The notes below the pieces were generated by a model. The model worked only from the letters and a program-made list of their open reading frames with translations. It was not told the origin of the DNA and made no database searches. A stretch of DNA of 58,145 nucleotides from assembly GCA_964397545.1 (NCBI GenBank), contig CAYNIW010000016.1, positions 1 through 58,145 of the forward strand, given 5' to 3'. The position numbers and the translations under genes are program-made. This document shows positions 33,641-42,518 of this stretch, piece after piece; the first letter of the stretch is position 1, and each line of letters opens with the position of its first letter. This DNA comes from JAFGIG01 sp964397545. GTDB lineage: Bacteria; SDB-A.

Positions 33641-34911
33641 CTTTCCTGCCTTTGAGTGTAAAGAGGGAAGGATGAAGTCAGCTCTTTGACTTCGGATTTA
33701 ATCGACTTAAGGTCTTTTTCATTTCCGATAGAAGCTACTGCCTTTTCTATGAGAATGGCGATTTTTTCCATTTCAGGCGTTCCCATACCCCTTGTGGTCA
33801 CCGAAGGAGTCCCGAGCCTCAGTCCGCTTGCTACGAAAGGTTTTTCCGGATCGAATGGAATTGTGTTTTTATTTGCCGTTATTCCTGCAGAGTCGAGTGC
33901 TTCTTCAGCGGCTTTTCCGGTTACCCCTTTCGACCTGAGGTCTACGAGCATCAAGTGAGTGTCGGTTCCGTCGGCGACAAGCCTGAATCCGAGCTTTTTC
34001 AAAGATTCGGACAAAGCTTTCGCGTTTTCGACTATTCTGCGCTGGTATTCTTTGAATTCGGGTTTTAAGGCTTCTCCGAAAGCCACGGCTTTTGCGGCTA
34101 TTACATGTTCGAGAGGTCCTCCTTGAATTCCCGGAAAAACCCACCTGTTGACATCGTTGTAATGTTCCTTCTTGCACAAAATGAGGCCTCCCCTTGGACC
34201 TCTGAGTGTTTTATGAGTCGTCGAAGTTACCACGTCGGCGTGGGGAACGGGCGAGTTATGAAGTCCGGCGGCGACGAGGCCGGCGATATGAGCCATGTCA
34301 ACGACTAGTTTAGCGCCGACAGAGTCGGCTATCTCCTTGAATTTTGAAAAATCCATCTCTCTCGGGTATGCGCTCGCTCCTGCTATGATGAGTTTCGGTT
34401 TGGATTCTTCAGCGAGTTTCCTCAAAGAGGTATAGTCTATCTGTTCAGTCGCCGGATCGACAGTGTAGTGGACCATGTTGAAAAAAATACCCGAAAAACT
34501 TATCGGGTGGCCGTGAGTTAAATGCCCGCCATGAGAAAGGTCAAGACCCATTACTACAGGTTTGGAAGAGCCCTGTGGCCATTCTTCAGGTTTTAAAAGG
34601 GCGAAATAAGCGGCCATATTGGCTTGGCTTCCTGAATGAGGCTGAACATTGGCTCTTTCAGCGGAAAAAAGCTCTTTCAACCTGTCTCTCGCTATTTTTT
34701 CTGTTACATCGACGAATTCACATCCTCCATAATACCTTTTCCCGGGGTATCCTTCGGCATATTTGTTGGTCATAACCGAACCCATGGCTTCGAGAACGGC
34801 TTCACTAACAAAATTCTCCGACGCGATAAGCTCGAGATTGTCTGCTTGTCTGCGGGTTTCGCTGACTATAGCTTCCCAAACCTCGGGATCGCTTGTTCTC
34901 AATACGCTCAT
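33637..34911 (-). CDS. glyA: Serine hydroxymethyltransferase
   Basis: A 424-residue PLP enzyme converting serine and tetrahydrofolate to glycine and methylene-tetrahydrofolate. Signatures: LELIASENFVSEAVLEAMGS, the YPGKRYYGG loop, HPISFSG and the PLP lysine in TSTTHKTLRGPRGG. ATG 34911 follows GGAGGAAA and gives the standard N-terminus; the frame is open 51 codons further but that lies in rpiB. It sits between rpiB and the transglutaminase lipoprotein. Confidence 0.95.
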   Translation of the reverse strand: MSVLRTSDPEVWEAIVSETRRQADNLELIASENFVSEAVLEAMGSVMTNKYAEGYPGKRYYGGCEFVDVTEKIARDRLKELFSAERANVQPHSGSQANMAAYFALLKPEEWPQGSSKPVVMGLDLSHGGHLTHGHPISFSGIFFNMVHYTVDPATEQIDYTSLRKLAEESKPKLIIAGASAYPREMDFSKFKEIADSVGAKLVVDMAHIAGLVAAGLHNSPVPHADVVTSTTHKTLRGPRGGLILCKKEHYNDVNRWVFPGIQGGPLEHVIAAKAVAFGEALKPEFKEYQRRIVENAKALSESLKKLGFRLVADGTDTHLMLVDLRSKGVTGKAAEEALDSAGITANKNTIPFDPEKPFVASGLRLGTPSVTTRGMGTPEMEKIAILIEKAVASIGNEKDLKSIKSEVKELTSSFPLYTQRQER

Positions 34912-34930
34912 GATTTCCTCCTTTGACTGA

Positions 34931-35359
34931 TTATCTGTCGAGAATATCAATTCTTTTGCTGTGTCTTCCGCCCTCGAATTTCTCCATGAGCCAAGCATCA
35001 ACCCATGATTTTGCAATATATTCCGTAGTAAGGTCGGCGGCAAGGACGAGAACATTTGCGTCATTGTGTTTTTTGCTCGATATAACCTGTTCCCTTGTCG
35101 TGCAGAGAGCCGCTCTAATGCCTTTGATTCTGTTTGCCGCTATGCTCATTCCTATACCTGAACCGCATATAAGAATGCCCAAATCCGCTTTCTTTTTTGA
35201 GATTTTTTCTCCGACGGAAAAAGCGTAGATAGGATAATCAACTGATTCGGCGGTAAAAGGTCCTTCATCGGAAATTTCAATCCCTTTACCTGAGAGGTGT
35301 TCAACAAGTTTTTTTTTCAGTTCAAAACCTCTGTGGTCGCTACCAATGGCTATTATCAT
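34931..35359 (-). CDS. rpiB: Ribose-5-phosphate isomerase B
   Basis: A 142-residue RpiB/LacAB-type isomerase interconverting ribose-5-phosphate and ribulose-5-phosphate. Signatures: IAIGSDHRGFELK at the N-terminus, the catalytic loop ICGSGIGMSIAANR with the nucleophilic Cys, and the NVLVLAADLT strand. GGGAGAG precedes the ATG. rpiB-glyA is a common pair. Upstream, TATAAT (35397-35392, minus) with TTGACC 14 bases further up is a weak promoter candidate because the spacing is short. Confidence 0.93.
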   Translation of the reverse strand: MIIAIGSDHRGFELKKKLVEHLSGKGIEISDEGPFTAESVDYPIYAFSVGEKISKKKADLGILICGSGIGMSIAANRIKGIRAALCTTREQVISSKKHNDANVLVLAADLTTEYIAKSWVDAWLMEKFEGGRHSKRIDILDR

Positions 35360-35464
35360 TATATCTCTCCCGGCTGATTAAAAGATATAAAATTATACAT
35401 TTTACACGGCAGGTCAAGCTTTTTAGACAAATTAATATCAGAGATTAATACCGTCATTTTAATA

Positions 35465-36766
35465 TTAAAAAGTAATCCCTTTGGACCATTCCGTTATGCT
35501 TTTTATCGAATTTTCGGCGATTGAGAGTCTTTTTTCATTTTTTGTCCTGTATCTTTTGTCGTTTGTTTTTACGATTGAAAAATTGGCTGCTGCGGGCTGG
35601 AAGTTTCGGCTTTGTTCGTGAAGGTGCTTAAAAAGCCCACCGGTTACAGTGTCTTCCGGAGGCGGGTTGAATTTCTCCGACTTGAGGTCATAAATCACGT
35701 TCAGCGCCGCCAGAATTCCCGTGACTGCGGATTCTGTGTAGCCTTCTACGCCGCTCAACTGCCCGGAGACGGCTGTTTTAGTGTTTTTCAAAAAAAGGGT
35801 TCCCTGTTTCAATACTTTTGGGGAGTTAAGATATGTATTTCTGTGAGCTTGTCCATATCTTATGAAAATCGCGTTGTTTAGTCCTGGAATTTGTGAAAAA
35901 ATTCTTTTCTGGTCCTCATACCTCAGTTTTGTCTGAAATCCGACCATGTTCCATCTCTTCAATCCTTCGCTCTCTCTTCTGAGCTGGCATACGGCATAGG
36001 GCTCTTTACCTGTCCTCGGGTCAGTGATGCCCTTGGGTTTCATGAGACCGAAGCGAAGGGATTCTCTGCCGCCGCGGGCAATCTCTTCAACGGGCATACA
36101 GCCCTGAAAAAAAACATTTTCGTCGTAATGGGATTGACGGCTTTGGGCTTCTGCGAGTTCTTTCAAGAAATTTTCGTATGTTTTTTGGTCCATGGGGCAG
36201 TTGAGATAATCGTCTCCGAATCCATATCTGCTCCCGAGAAAACAATTTTCAAAATCTATGCTCTCCAGTTCCAAAACTGGGGACATGGCGTCGGTAAAAT
36301 AGAGGAAATCCTCGCCTGTTTTTTTACCCAGCCATCCGCATATACTGTCGGATGAGAGGGGGCCTGTGGCAATTATCCAGTATCCGTCTTCGGGGGATGA
36401 AACCTCTTCGCGGAAAATTTTTATTTTCTCTGATCTCTCAATCGCCTGAGTGATAAGACCGGAAAATTTTTCTCTGTCCACAGTAAGAGCTTTCCCGCCG
36501 GGTATTGACGATTTTTTTGCGCATTCCATGGTCAGCGACCCGAGTATTTCCATCTCCGCTTTCAAAAGGCCGTGCGCGTTTGTTACCTGTATGCTCTTGA
36601 ATGAATTCGAGCAGACAAGTTCAGCGAAAGAGTCCGTTTTGTGTGCTCCGGTGAAGACCTTGGGCCGCATCTCATAGAGTTCGACGTCTATTCCCGATAA
36701 CGAAAGCCGCCATGCGGCTTCGCATCCGGCAAGACCGGCTCCCGCAACGCGGACTATTTCAGACAT
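35465..36766 (-). CDS. trmFO: TrmFO, folate-dependent tRNA (uracil-54-C5)-methyltransferase
   Basis: A 433-residue flavoprotein forming m5U54 in tRNA with methylene-tetrahydrofolate. The N-terminal FAD motif is VAGAGLAGCEAAW, followed by YEMRP and the family-specific AELVCSNSF region. CPMDQKTYENF and FQTKLRYEDQKRIF segments are also typical. AAAGGAG precedes ATG 36766. It is divergent from the Xer gene with a 32-base spacer. glyA in the neighbouring operon supplies its one-carbon donor. Confidence 0.93.
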   Translation of the reverse strand: MSEIVRVAGAGLAGCEAAWRLSLSGIDVELYEMRPKVFTGAHKTDSFAELVCSNSFKSIQVTNAHGLLKAEMEILGSLTMECAKKSSIPGGKALTVDREKFSGLITQAIERSEKIKIFREEVSSPEDGYWIIATGPLSSDSICGWLGKKTGEDFLYFTDAMSPVLELESIDFENCFLGSRYGFGDDYLNCPMDQKTYENFLKELAEAQSRQSHYDENVFFQGCMPVEEIARGGRESLRFGLMKPKGITDPRTGKEPYAVCQLRRESEGLKRWNMVGFQTKLRYEDQKRIFSQIPGLNNAIFIRYGQAHRNTYLNSPKVLKQGTLFLKNTKTAVSGQLSGVEGYTESAVTGILAALNVIYDLKSEKFNPPPEDTVTGGLFKHLHEQSRNFQPAAANFSIVKTNDKRYRTKNEKRLSIAENSIKSITEWSKGITF

Positions 36767-36798
36767 AGACTCCTTTCGGTTAAACAGAGGAGATTTTT

Positions 36799-37764
36799 AT
36801 GGTTTTGAGCTCAAGCGTAAAGTATAATTTTACGAATATAAAAGCGATAAAAACAGTAAAATATTATATGAAAAATTATCAGTCCCAGATAGAGAAATTC
36901 TTAAAAAGCCTTTCGGCGTTAAAAGGTTCCTCTGAAAAAACAATACGGGCATACAGGACTGATTTAACTTCTTTTTTCGGATTTCTGGAAAACATAATTG
37001 AAAATCCGAAAGCAGAAGATGTGAAAACGGAACATATCAGAAATTATATCGTCAGCCTGATGAAAGAAAAAAGCACAAAGACGACCATAGCGAGGAAGAT
37101 TTCGGTTATAAAAAGTTTTTTTAGGCACACCTTGAAGGAGAATAGCCCCGCAGAGAAGATTCAGCCCATGAAAAAAGAAAAATACCTTCCTTCTTACGTC
37201 ACTGAAAAAGACATTGCACGGATACTCGACTCCGATTCGGATTTTGCTCCTAAAAACAATAGAGATCGGATGATCATTGACCTTTTATACAGCACTGGCA
37301 TGAGATCCGAAGAACTCGCCGGGATTGATCTTGGGGACGTCGACATAGAAAACAGGGAGATAAGAGTGCTCGGAAAGCGTAATAAGCAGAGGATCGCACC
37401 TTTTCCAGAGGCTCTTGTGAACGGCCTCTCAAAATACATTTCCCGGAGAAAGCTTGAAAAATCCAGCGACGGATCGGAAGCTCTCTTTCTCGGCAAACGG
37501 GGGGGAAGAATAAACACTCGTGAAGTAAGGCGAGTCGTCCGAAGAACGCTTACGCCTTTTATTTCGGCAAAGAGAATGGGAGCTCACGTCCTGAGACATT
37601 CTTTCGCGACGCACCTTCTGGACAACGGAGCCGACCTTCGCTTTGTCCAGGAACTCCTCGGTCACGCCAGCCCTACCACGACTCAAATTTACACGCATGT
37701 CTCACTCAAAAGAATTAAAGATGTCTATAAAACGGCTCATCCGAGATCGGGGAAAAAGGACTGA
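36799..37764 (+). CDS. Xer-type tyrosine recombinase
   Basis: A 321-residue integrase-family protein with an N-terminal SAM-like core-binding domain (SQIEKFLKSLSALKGSSEKT) and a C-terminal catalytic domain. The catalytic residues are visible: Arg in STGMRSEEL, the HVLRHSFATHLL box (His and Arg), the LGHAS histidine and Tyr in TQIYTHVS. This fits XerC/XerD acting at dif in chromosome dimer resolution. ATG 36799 has AGAGGAG just upstream and adds about 23 residues to the usual N-terminus; ATG 36868 is the alternative. No integron or phage context is seen. Confidence 0.85.
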   Translation: MVLSSSVKYNFTNIKAIKTVKYYMKNYQSQIEKFLKSLSALKGSSEKTIRAYRTDLTSFFGFLENIIENPKAEDVKTEHIRNYIVSLMKEKSTKTTIARKISVIKSFFRHTLKENSPAEKIQPMKKEKYLPSYVTEKDIARILDSDSDFAPKNNRDRMIIDLLYSTGMRSEELAGIDLGDVDIENREIRVLGKRNKQRIAPFPEALVNGLSKYISRRKLEKSSDGSEALFLGKRGGRINTREVRRVVRRTLTPFISAKRMGAHVLRHSFATHLLDNGADLRFVQELLGHASPTTTQIYTHVSLKRIKDVYKTAHPRSGKKD

Positions 37765-37765
37765 T

Positions 37766-38623
37766 ATGAATTCAAATTGGACTTCCGGAGGTCAGAGGGC
37801 ATACCGGATCTCATCGGGCGCCGGAACAGTCGTCAAGGTTTTTATTATACTCTGCGCCTGCGTTTACGCTGTTCAGTTTTTTTCAGGGCCTGATGTCGGA
37901 ATGAATTTACTTGGACAAAAACTCGGTCTTGTGCCGATTCGAGTCTGGAAGAATTTTGAACTCTGGCGTCTCGTCACATATATTTTTCTTCACGGCGGAT
38001 TTTTTCATCTCTTTCTCAACTTGTTCATTTTCTGGATGTTCGGGAATGAGCTGGAATCTTTCTGGGGAAGCAAAGAGTTCTTAAAATACATAACGATAGG
38101 AGGGATTGGAGCCGGATTGCTCCATGTTCTCGTCAGCCACAATTCTTTTATACCGGTCATAGGAGCGTCGGGAGTCGTGTTCGCCCTGCTCCTGGCTTAC
38201 GGATTGGAGTTCCCCGAAAGAAAAATTTACATATACTTCCTGTTCCCGGTCAAAGCGAAGTATCTGGCGATAATACTGGGAGCAGTCGAAATATTCATGA
38301 TATTTTCCGACAGATCCTCAAACATCGCCCATCTTGCTCACCTTGGAGGAATGGTTTTCGGTTTTTTCTACTTGAAACTGCTTAAAACTAAAAAAACACA
38401 GACACGATCTTCTGTGAATATTTTTCAAAAAAACCAAAGCATCGGATCTTCGGGAAAGACGAAAAGCGGCAATATTATGCAGTTCTACGACGACGAAACA
38501 GTGAAGAGAGAACTCGACAGAATACTGACAAAAATACATTTTCAGGGCAAAGAATCTCTCACTGTCGAGGAAATGATGCTGTTAAAAGAAGCCGGAAGAA
38601 GGTTCGGCAGGAATTTCAACTGA
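37766..38623 (+). CDS. Rhomboid family intramembrane serine protease
   Basis: A 285-residue protein with about six membrane helices. The catalytic serine is in IGASGVVFALLLA and the paired histidine in NIAHLAHLGGMVFGF; the HGGFFHLFLNLFIFWMFGN segment is the usual helix-2 signature. A C-terminal cytoplasmic tail of about 80 residues ends in a small SHOCT-like helical motif (RELDRILTKI, then SLTVEEMMLLKEAG). ATG 37766 is 2 bases after the recombinase stop. Substrates are unknown. Confidence 0.9.
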   Translation: MNSNWTSGGQRAYRISSGAGTVVKVFIILCACVYAVQFFSGPDVGMNLLGQKLGLVPIRVWKNFELWRLVTYIFLHGGFFHLFLNLFIFWMFGNELESFWGSKEFLKYITIGGIGAGLLHVLVSHNSFIPVIGASGVVFALLLAYGLEFPERKIYIYFLFPVKAKYLAIILGAVEIFMIFSDRSSNIAHLAHLGGMVFGFFYLKLLKTKKTQTRSSVNIFQKNQSIGSSGKTKSGNIMQFYDDETVKRELDRILTKIHFQGKESLTVEEMMLLKEAGRRFGRNFN

Positions 38624-38636
38624 GAAAGGGGTAAAC

Positions 38637-39620
38637 ATCACAGATATCGAAACCGCCGCGGAGCTCACGAGAGCTCATTCCGGACTCAAAGAAAAACTGA
38701 GCCAAACCGTGATAGGCCAGGAGAGAATGACCGATGTCATGATATACTCTCTCCTCTGCGGCGGACACTGCCTGATAATCGGAGTTCCGGGTCTGGGAAA
38801 AACTCTCGCAGTCCAAACCATAGCTTCGCTTCTCGATCTCGAATTCAGCAGAATACAGTTTACGCCTGACCTCATGCCATCAGACATAACCGGATCGGAT
38901 GTCCTTGAAGAGGACGCTCTGACAGGAAAAAGAAGCTTTAGATTCATCGGCGGCCCTCTTTTCGCGAATATTATTCTCGCAGACGAGATAAACAGAACTC
39001 CCCCTAAAACTCAAGCCGCTCTTCTGGAAGCCATGCAGGAGCGTCAAGTGACATCCTCCGGAAAAACATACAGTCTTCCTTCACCGTTTTTCGTAATAGC
39101 GACACAAAACCCGATTGAGCAGGAAGGCACGTATCCGCTTCCTGAAGCTGAACTCGACAGGTTCATGTTCTGCTACAACATGGATTACCCTTCAGCCCAA
39201 GACGAATCGAGAATCACTCTCGAGACGACATCGGAAAAAAAAATTAAAACTTCTCCTCTGCTCGGAAAAGAGGAAATTCTAAAATTCAGAAATCTTATAC
39301 AGAGAGTCCCTGTTTCCACCGACCTGGTCGCTAAAGCCGTAGAAATCGCGAGAATGACAAGACCTTCTGCTTCTTCACCAAAGTGGGTGTCAAAATACAT
39401 ATTGTGGGGTGCAGGCACAAGGGCGTGTCAAAATCTTGTGTTCGGGGCAAAAGCGAGAGCGATTTCTGAAAACAGGCCAACTCCGGATGAAGACGATCTT
39501 TATTTTTTCATTGAATACGTATTAAGGCACAGAATTGTTTTGAGTTTCACGGCTGAAGCCGAACAGATAAACCACATGGACGTTATAGAAATGCTAAAAA
39601 AAGAATTAAAACGGAGGTAA
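38637..39620 (+). CDS. MoxR-type AAA+ ATPase, apparent ATC start
   Basis: A MoxR-family chaperone-like ATPase: GQERMTDVM, Walker A GVPGLGKTLAV, Walker B NIILADEINRTPPKTQAALLEAMQE, sensor 1 FFVIATQNPIEQEGTYPLPEAELDRF. The first ordinary start, GTG 38709, would remove the conserved N-terminal helix (AAELTRAHSGLKEKLSQ). No ATG/GTG/TTG lies between the in-frame TAA at 38583 and 38709. ATC 38637 stands five bases after AAAGGGG and is proposed as the start (327 residues). MoxR genes usually sit with DUF58/VWA genes; none is seen here. Confidence 0.88.
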   Translation: MTDIETAAELTRAHSGLKEKLSQTVIGQERMTDVMIYSLLCGGHCLIIGVPGLGKTLAVQTIASLLDLEFSRIQFTPDLMPSDITGSDVLEEDALTGKRSFRFIGGPLFANIILADEINRTPPKTQAALLEAMQERQVTSSGKTYSLPSPFFVIATQNPIEQEGTYPLPEAELDRFMFCYNMDYPSAQDESRITLETTSEKKIKTSPLLGKEEILKFRNLIQRVPVSTDLVAKAVEIARMTRPSASSPKWVSKYILWGAGTRACQNLVFGAKARAISENRPTPDEDDLYFFIEYVLRHRIVLSFTAEAEQINHMDVIEMLKKELKRR

Positions 39621-39622
39621 TT

Positions 39623-40339
39623 ATGAAAAAAACATTATTTTTTGCCTTGATTTTATTACCAATAGCTCTTTTCTGCGATGTGCCCTGGTCTGTAGGGGAA
39701 AATCTCAGATTTTCAGTTCAATACGGAGCCATAACCGCGGGAGAGGCTGTCATGGTCGTCCAGGGATATGAAACTATCTCCGGGAGTCAGACGTATAAAT
39801 TTGTCAGCTATCTCAGGACGAACGATTATTTTTCAAAAATTTTCAGAATAGACGACACATACCAGAGTTTTATGGACATAGAACTTCTGTCTTCGAGAAA
39901 GTTCATCAAGCATATTGAGGAAGGATCTTACAGAGCGGACAGAGAAGTTGTCTTTATTCCGGAGATGAGCGTCGCTATTTACGACGACGAAAAACTGCCG
40001 ATAGAAGAGGGCACTCAGGACTTACTCTCGTGCATATATTACGCAAGAACCCTGCCGCTTGTCGTAGGGGAAAAATATCCGATAAACATTCACGATTCGA
40101 AAAAAAATTATGCTGGCTACATAGATGTTCTACGCTCCGAAACGGTCAGCACGCCTCTGGGTGAATTTGATTGCGTCGTGGCGAGGGCTTCAGTAGAGGG
40201 CGCCACGATTTTTGCCAGCAGAGACGGACTTGAAGTATGGTATACAAACGATAAATGGCATATACCTGTCCTCGTGAGCCTCAAGATAATGGTGGGTTCC
40301 ATACAGATGGTTCTGGTGGACGCCGACATGGGCAACTGA
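39623..40339 (+). CDS. Exported DUF3108 family protein
   Basis: A 238-residue protein with a signal peptide (KTLFFALILLPIALFCDV) and a body matching DUF3108: VGENLRFSVQYGAITAGEAVM, the FRIDDTYQSFMD segment and a VWYTNDKWHIPVLV end. The family is periplasmic or outer-membrane associated with no known activity. ACGGAGG lies eight bases before the ATG. It follows the MoxR gene by two bases. Confidence 0.85.
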   Translation: MKKTLFFALILLPIALFCDVPWSVGENLRFSVQYGAITAGEAVMVVQGYETISGSQTYKFVSYLRTNDYFSKIFRIDDTYQSFMDIELLSSRKFIKHIEEGSYRADREVVFIPEMSVAIYDDEKLPIEEGTQDLLSCIYYARTLPLVVGEKYPINIHDSKKNYAGYIDVLRSETVSTPLGEFDCVVARASVEGATIFASRDGLEVWYTNDKWHIPVLVSLKIMVGSIQMVLVDADMGN

Positions 40340-40347
40340 GATTTTTC

Positions 40348-41397
40348 ATGGAAAGGATTTTCACTTCTGTCATAATAGCCGGCGGCAAAGGCGAACGTTT
40401 TTGGCCTTTGAGCACTGAAAATAGGCCAAAACAATTCATAACTCTTTGGAATGACCAGAAAAAAAGCATGCTCGATGTCACTTATTCGAGACTTGATTAT
40501 CTGACGCCGGATAACGCTTGGATTCTGACGACAACGGCGCTTGAAAAGCCCCTTGCCCAATCAGGATACAAAGATAGAATTCTTTTCGAACCCATGGGAA
40601 AGAACACGGCGATGGCAGTGGCTTTCGCAAGCGCTATGTTTGAGAATAGAATAGTGGGTATTTTCCCGGCTGACCACGTCATCGGTGACGACGAATCCTT
40701 TTACAATTGCGTGCGGCAAGCTGTTGAAATCGCAATGAAAGGCGACATAGCGATATTCGGAATCAAGCCCGACAGACCTGATACAGGATACGGATACATT
40801 GAGCTCGGAGAGAAAATAGACGACAATATTTTCAGAGTTTCTCTTTTTAAAGAAAAACCGGATATTGACACGGCGAAAAAATATCTCGAAAAGGGGAACT
40901 ATCTCTGGAATGGAGGAATGTTCGTCTTCCGAACAAATGTGATGCTCGAAGCTTTCAAAGAACACGCGCCTCAATTCGAAGAGTCGCTCTATCTTTTGAA
41001 AAAATATTCCAAAACCGGGGATGTGTCGTTCCTCCAAAAAGCTTATTCGACGGCTCAATCCGCTCCTATCGATATAGCCATAATAGAAAAAACGAAAAAC
41101 GTAAAATGCGTTTCCTGTGATTTTTTCTGGGACGATGTCGGTTCATGGCTGGCTCTCAGGAGGCTGAGAAAACCGGATGATAATGGCAACGTGATAATCG
41201 GCAACGTTTCATGCAAAAACGTCACGGATTCAATTCTTCTCGCTGAAGATTCTCTCGTAGTCATGGGCATTTCAGACTCGGTGGTCGTTCAAGGGAAAAA
41301 CGGGACGCTCGTCTCTGCTGTGGATTCAATAGGCGGAATCAAAGAAGCCCTGGCGAAAAAAAATGAAAATTCTTCTGGCGACAAACAACAGAGATAA
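40348..41397 (+). CDS. manC: Mannose-1-phosphate guanylyltransferase
   Basis: A 349-residue nucleotidyltransferase forming GDP-mannose from GTP and mannose-1-phosphate. The N-terminal pyrophosphorylase motif is IIAGGKGERFWPLSTENRPKQ; FPADHVIGD, GYGYIELG, the FKEKP motif and LWNGGMFVF follow. It has the short single-domain form without an isomerase domain. It overlaps rdgB by 35 bases. With rfbC at the right end it points to surface polysaccharide synthesis. Confidence 0.92.
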   Translation: MERIFTSVIIAGGKGERFWPLSTENRPKQFITLWNDQKKSMLDVTYSRLDYLTPDNAWILTTTALEKPLAQSGYKDRILFEPMGKNTAMAVAFASAMFENRIVGIFPADHVIGDDESFYNCVRQAVEIAMKGDIAIFGIKPDRPDTGYGYIELGEKIDDNIFRVSLFKEKPDIDTAKKYLEKGNYLWNGGMFVFRTNVMLEAFKEHAPQFEESLYLLKKYSKTGDVSFLQKAYSTAQSAPIDIAIIEKTKNVKCVSCDFFWDDVGSWLALRRLRKPDDNGNVIIGNVSCKNVTDSILLAEDSLVVMGISDSVVVQGKNGTLVSAVDSIGGIKEALAKKNENSSGDKQQR

Positions 41398-41968
41398 AAA
41401 AAAAGAGATTTCAAAAGTTCTCTCGTCAAAGGGTATAAAATTGGTTTTGCCCCAAGATATAGGCGGCAAGCCTCCTGAAGTCTTTGAGGACGGACTTTCC
41501 TACGAAGAAAACGCGCTTAAGAAAGCCCGCGCTTACTCTTTGTGGTCTGGAATGAATTCTCTGGCGGACGATACGGGGCTTGAAGTTTGGGCTTTATCTG
41601 GAGAGCCCGGAATATATTCTGCCAGATACGCCGGAGATAATGCCTCGTATGAAGATAATGTCCAACTTCTTCTGGAAAACTTAAAAGATGAAAAAAATAG
41701 AAAAGCGAAATTCATCTGCGTTATATGCCTTTACACCCTTTTTAATGACAGCTTCTTTTTCAGGGGCGAGTTGGAGGGCGCGATAACCTTCTCCCCTTCA
41801 GGAGAAAACGGTTTCGGTTATGATCCTGTATTCATGCCTGAAGACTGCGAATTGACATTCGCGGAAATGAAAGAAGAAGAAAAAAACAGCATAAGTCACA
41901 GAGCCAGAGCTCTGGAGGGTTTTTCTCATTGGCTGAAATCCGTTGACCTTCGGATTTTAGGCGTTTAA
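41363..41968 (+). CDS. rdgB: RdgB/HAM1 non-canonical purine NTP pyrophosphatase
   Basis: A 201-residue inosine/xanthosine triphosphate pyrophosphatase that cleans dITP/XTP from the nucleotide pool. Signatures: ILLATNNRDKKKEI, the SLADDTGLEVWALSGEPGIYSARYAG block with the metal-binding Asp pair, GFGYDPVFMPE and SHRARAL. The ATG lies inside the end of manC. A tRNA-Pro gene follows 12 bases after its stop. Confidence 0.93.
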   Translation: MKILLATNNRDKKKEISKVLSSKGIKLVLPQDIGGKPPEVFEDGLSYEENALKKARAYSLWSGMNSLADDTGLEVWALSGEPGIYSARYAGDNASYEDNVQLLLENLKDEKNRKAKFICVICLYTLFNDSFFFRGELEGAITFSPSGENGFGYDPVFMPEDCELTFAEMKEEEKNSISHRARALEGFSHWLKSVDLRILGV

Positions 41969-41980
41969 AATGCTTTTATT

Positions 41981-42053
41981 CGGGGTGTGGCGCAGTTGGA
42001 AGCGCACCTGCTTTGGGAGCAGGGGGTCGTTGGTTCAAATCCAATCACCCCGA
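41981..42053 (+). tRNA. tRNA-Pro (anticodon UGG)
   Basis: A complete cloverleaf of 73 bases: acceptor CGGGGTG pairing with CACCCCG, anticodon stem CCTGC/GCAGG with loop TTTGGGA (anticodon TGG at 42014-42016), T arm with GTTCAAATC, discriminator A. The 3' CCA is not encoded. The 5' C and the acceptor are typical for proline tRNA. Confidence 0.95.
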
Positions 42054-42084
42054 TTTATTTAACGCTTAAAAAGGACGGTTAGCC

Positions 42085-42513
42085 GTGAAAAAGAAGGTGT
42101 TTTTTTCGCTTTTTTTCTTCGCGGTCTTCTTTTTCGGCTTTGTCTTCGGTCTGACAAGATCTCCCTGGCGTGTTATCGATGGAGATGAAATAAAAACCGA
42201 GCTTTCAAGTGATCACGGAGAGGCTTCAGAGCATATCATTTTAGATTCATTGAAGCCTGACTCCTCTGCGTTAGAAATAATTCCTTCGGATTCGGAATAT
42301 TTTTTGGAACAGACTGTTCCTGACAGTAATTTTTTATTAACGGAATCCACCCGGCAAGAGCAGGATATCCCGGAAGAAATCAACATGCCGGAGCCCGGTA
42401 TTCCTGCCTTAGTTGAGGTTGCCCCCGAAACATCCTCCGCGGAATTGCCCAGCCCTGACACTTTTTCTCCTGTCATTGAAATTATAGTAGATGACACTCT
42501 CGAGAGGTTCTGA
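42085..42513 (+). CDS. Short membrane-anchored acidic protein, unknown
   Basis: A 142-residue protein with an N-terminal hydrophobic helix (FSLFFFAVFFFGFVFGL) after four basic residues and a low-complexity body rich in Glu, Asp, Ser and Pro. The body is probably disordered and extracytoplasmic. No family is recognised. GTG 42085 follows AAGGA by nine bases. It lies between tRNA-Pro and the GH57 gene, with five bases to the latter, so it may be co-expressed. Confidence 0.6.
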   Translation: MKKKVFFSLFFFAVFFFGFVFGLTRSPWRVIDGDEIKTELSSDHGEASEHIILDSLKPDSSALEIIPSDSEYFLEQTVPDSNFLLTESTRQEQDIPEEINMPEPGIPALVEVAPETSSAELPSPDTFSPVIEIIVDDTLERF

Positions 42514-42518
42514 AAGAT

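Noticed and set aside
34912..35064. Longer N-terminus for GlyA
   Set aside because: The extra codons overlap rpiB, and a perfect ribosome site GGAGGAAA precedes ATG 34911, which gives the family-typical N-terminus.
36799..37764. The tyrosine recombinase as integrase of a mobile element
   Set aside because: It is surrounded by housekeeping genes, with no attachment-site repeats or cargo nearby, and fits a chromosomal Xer protein. It is 25 kb from the AbiE-like island.
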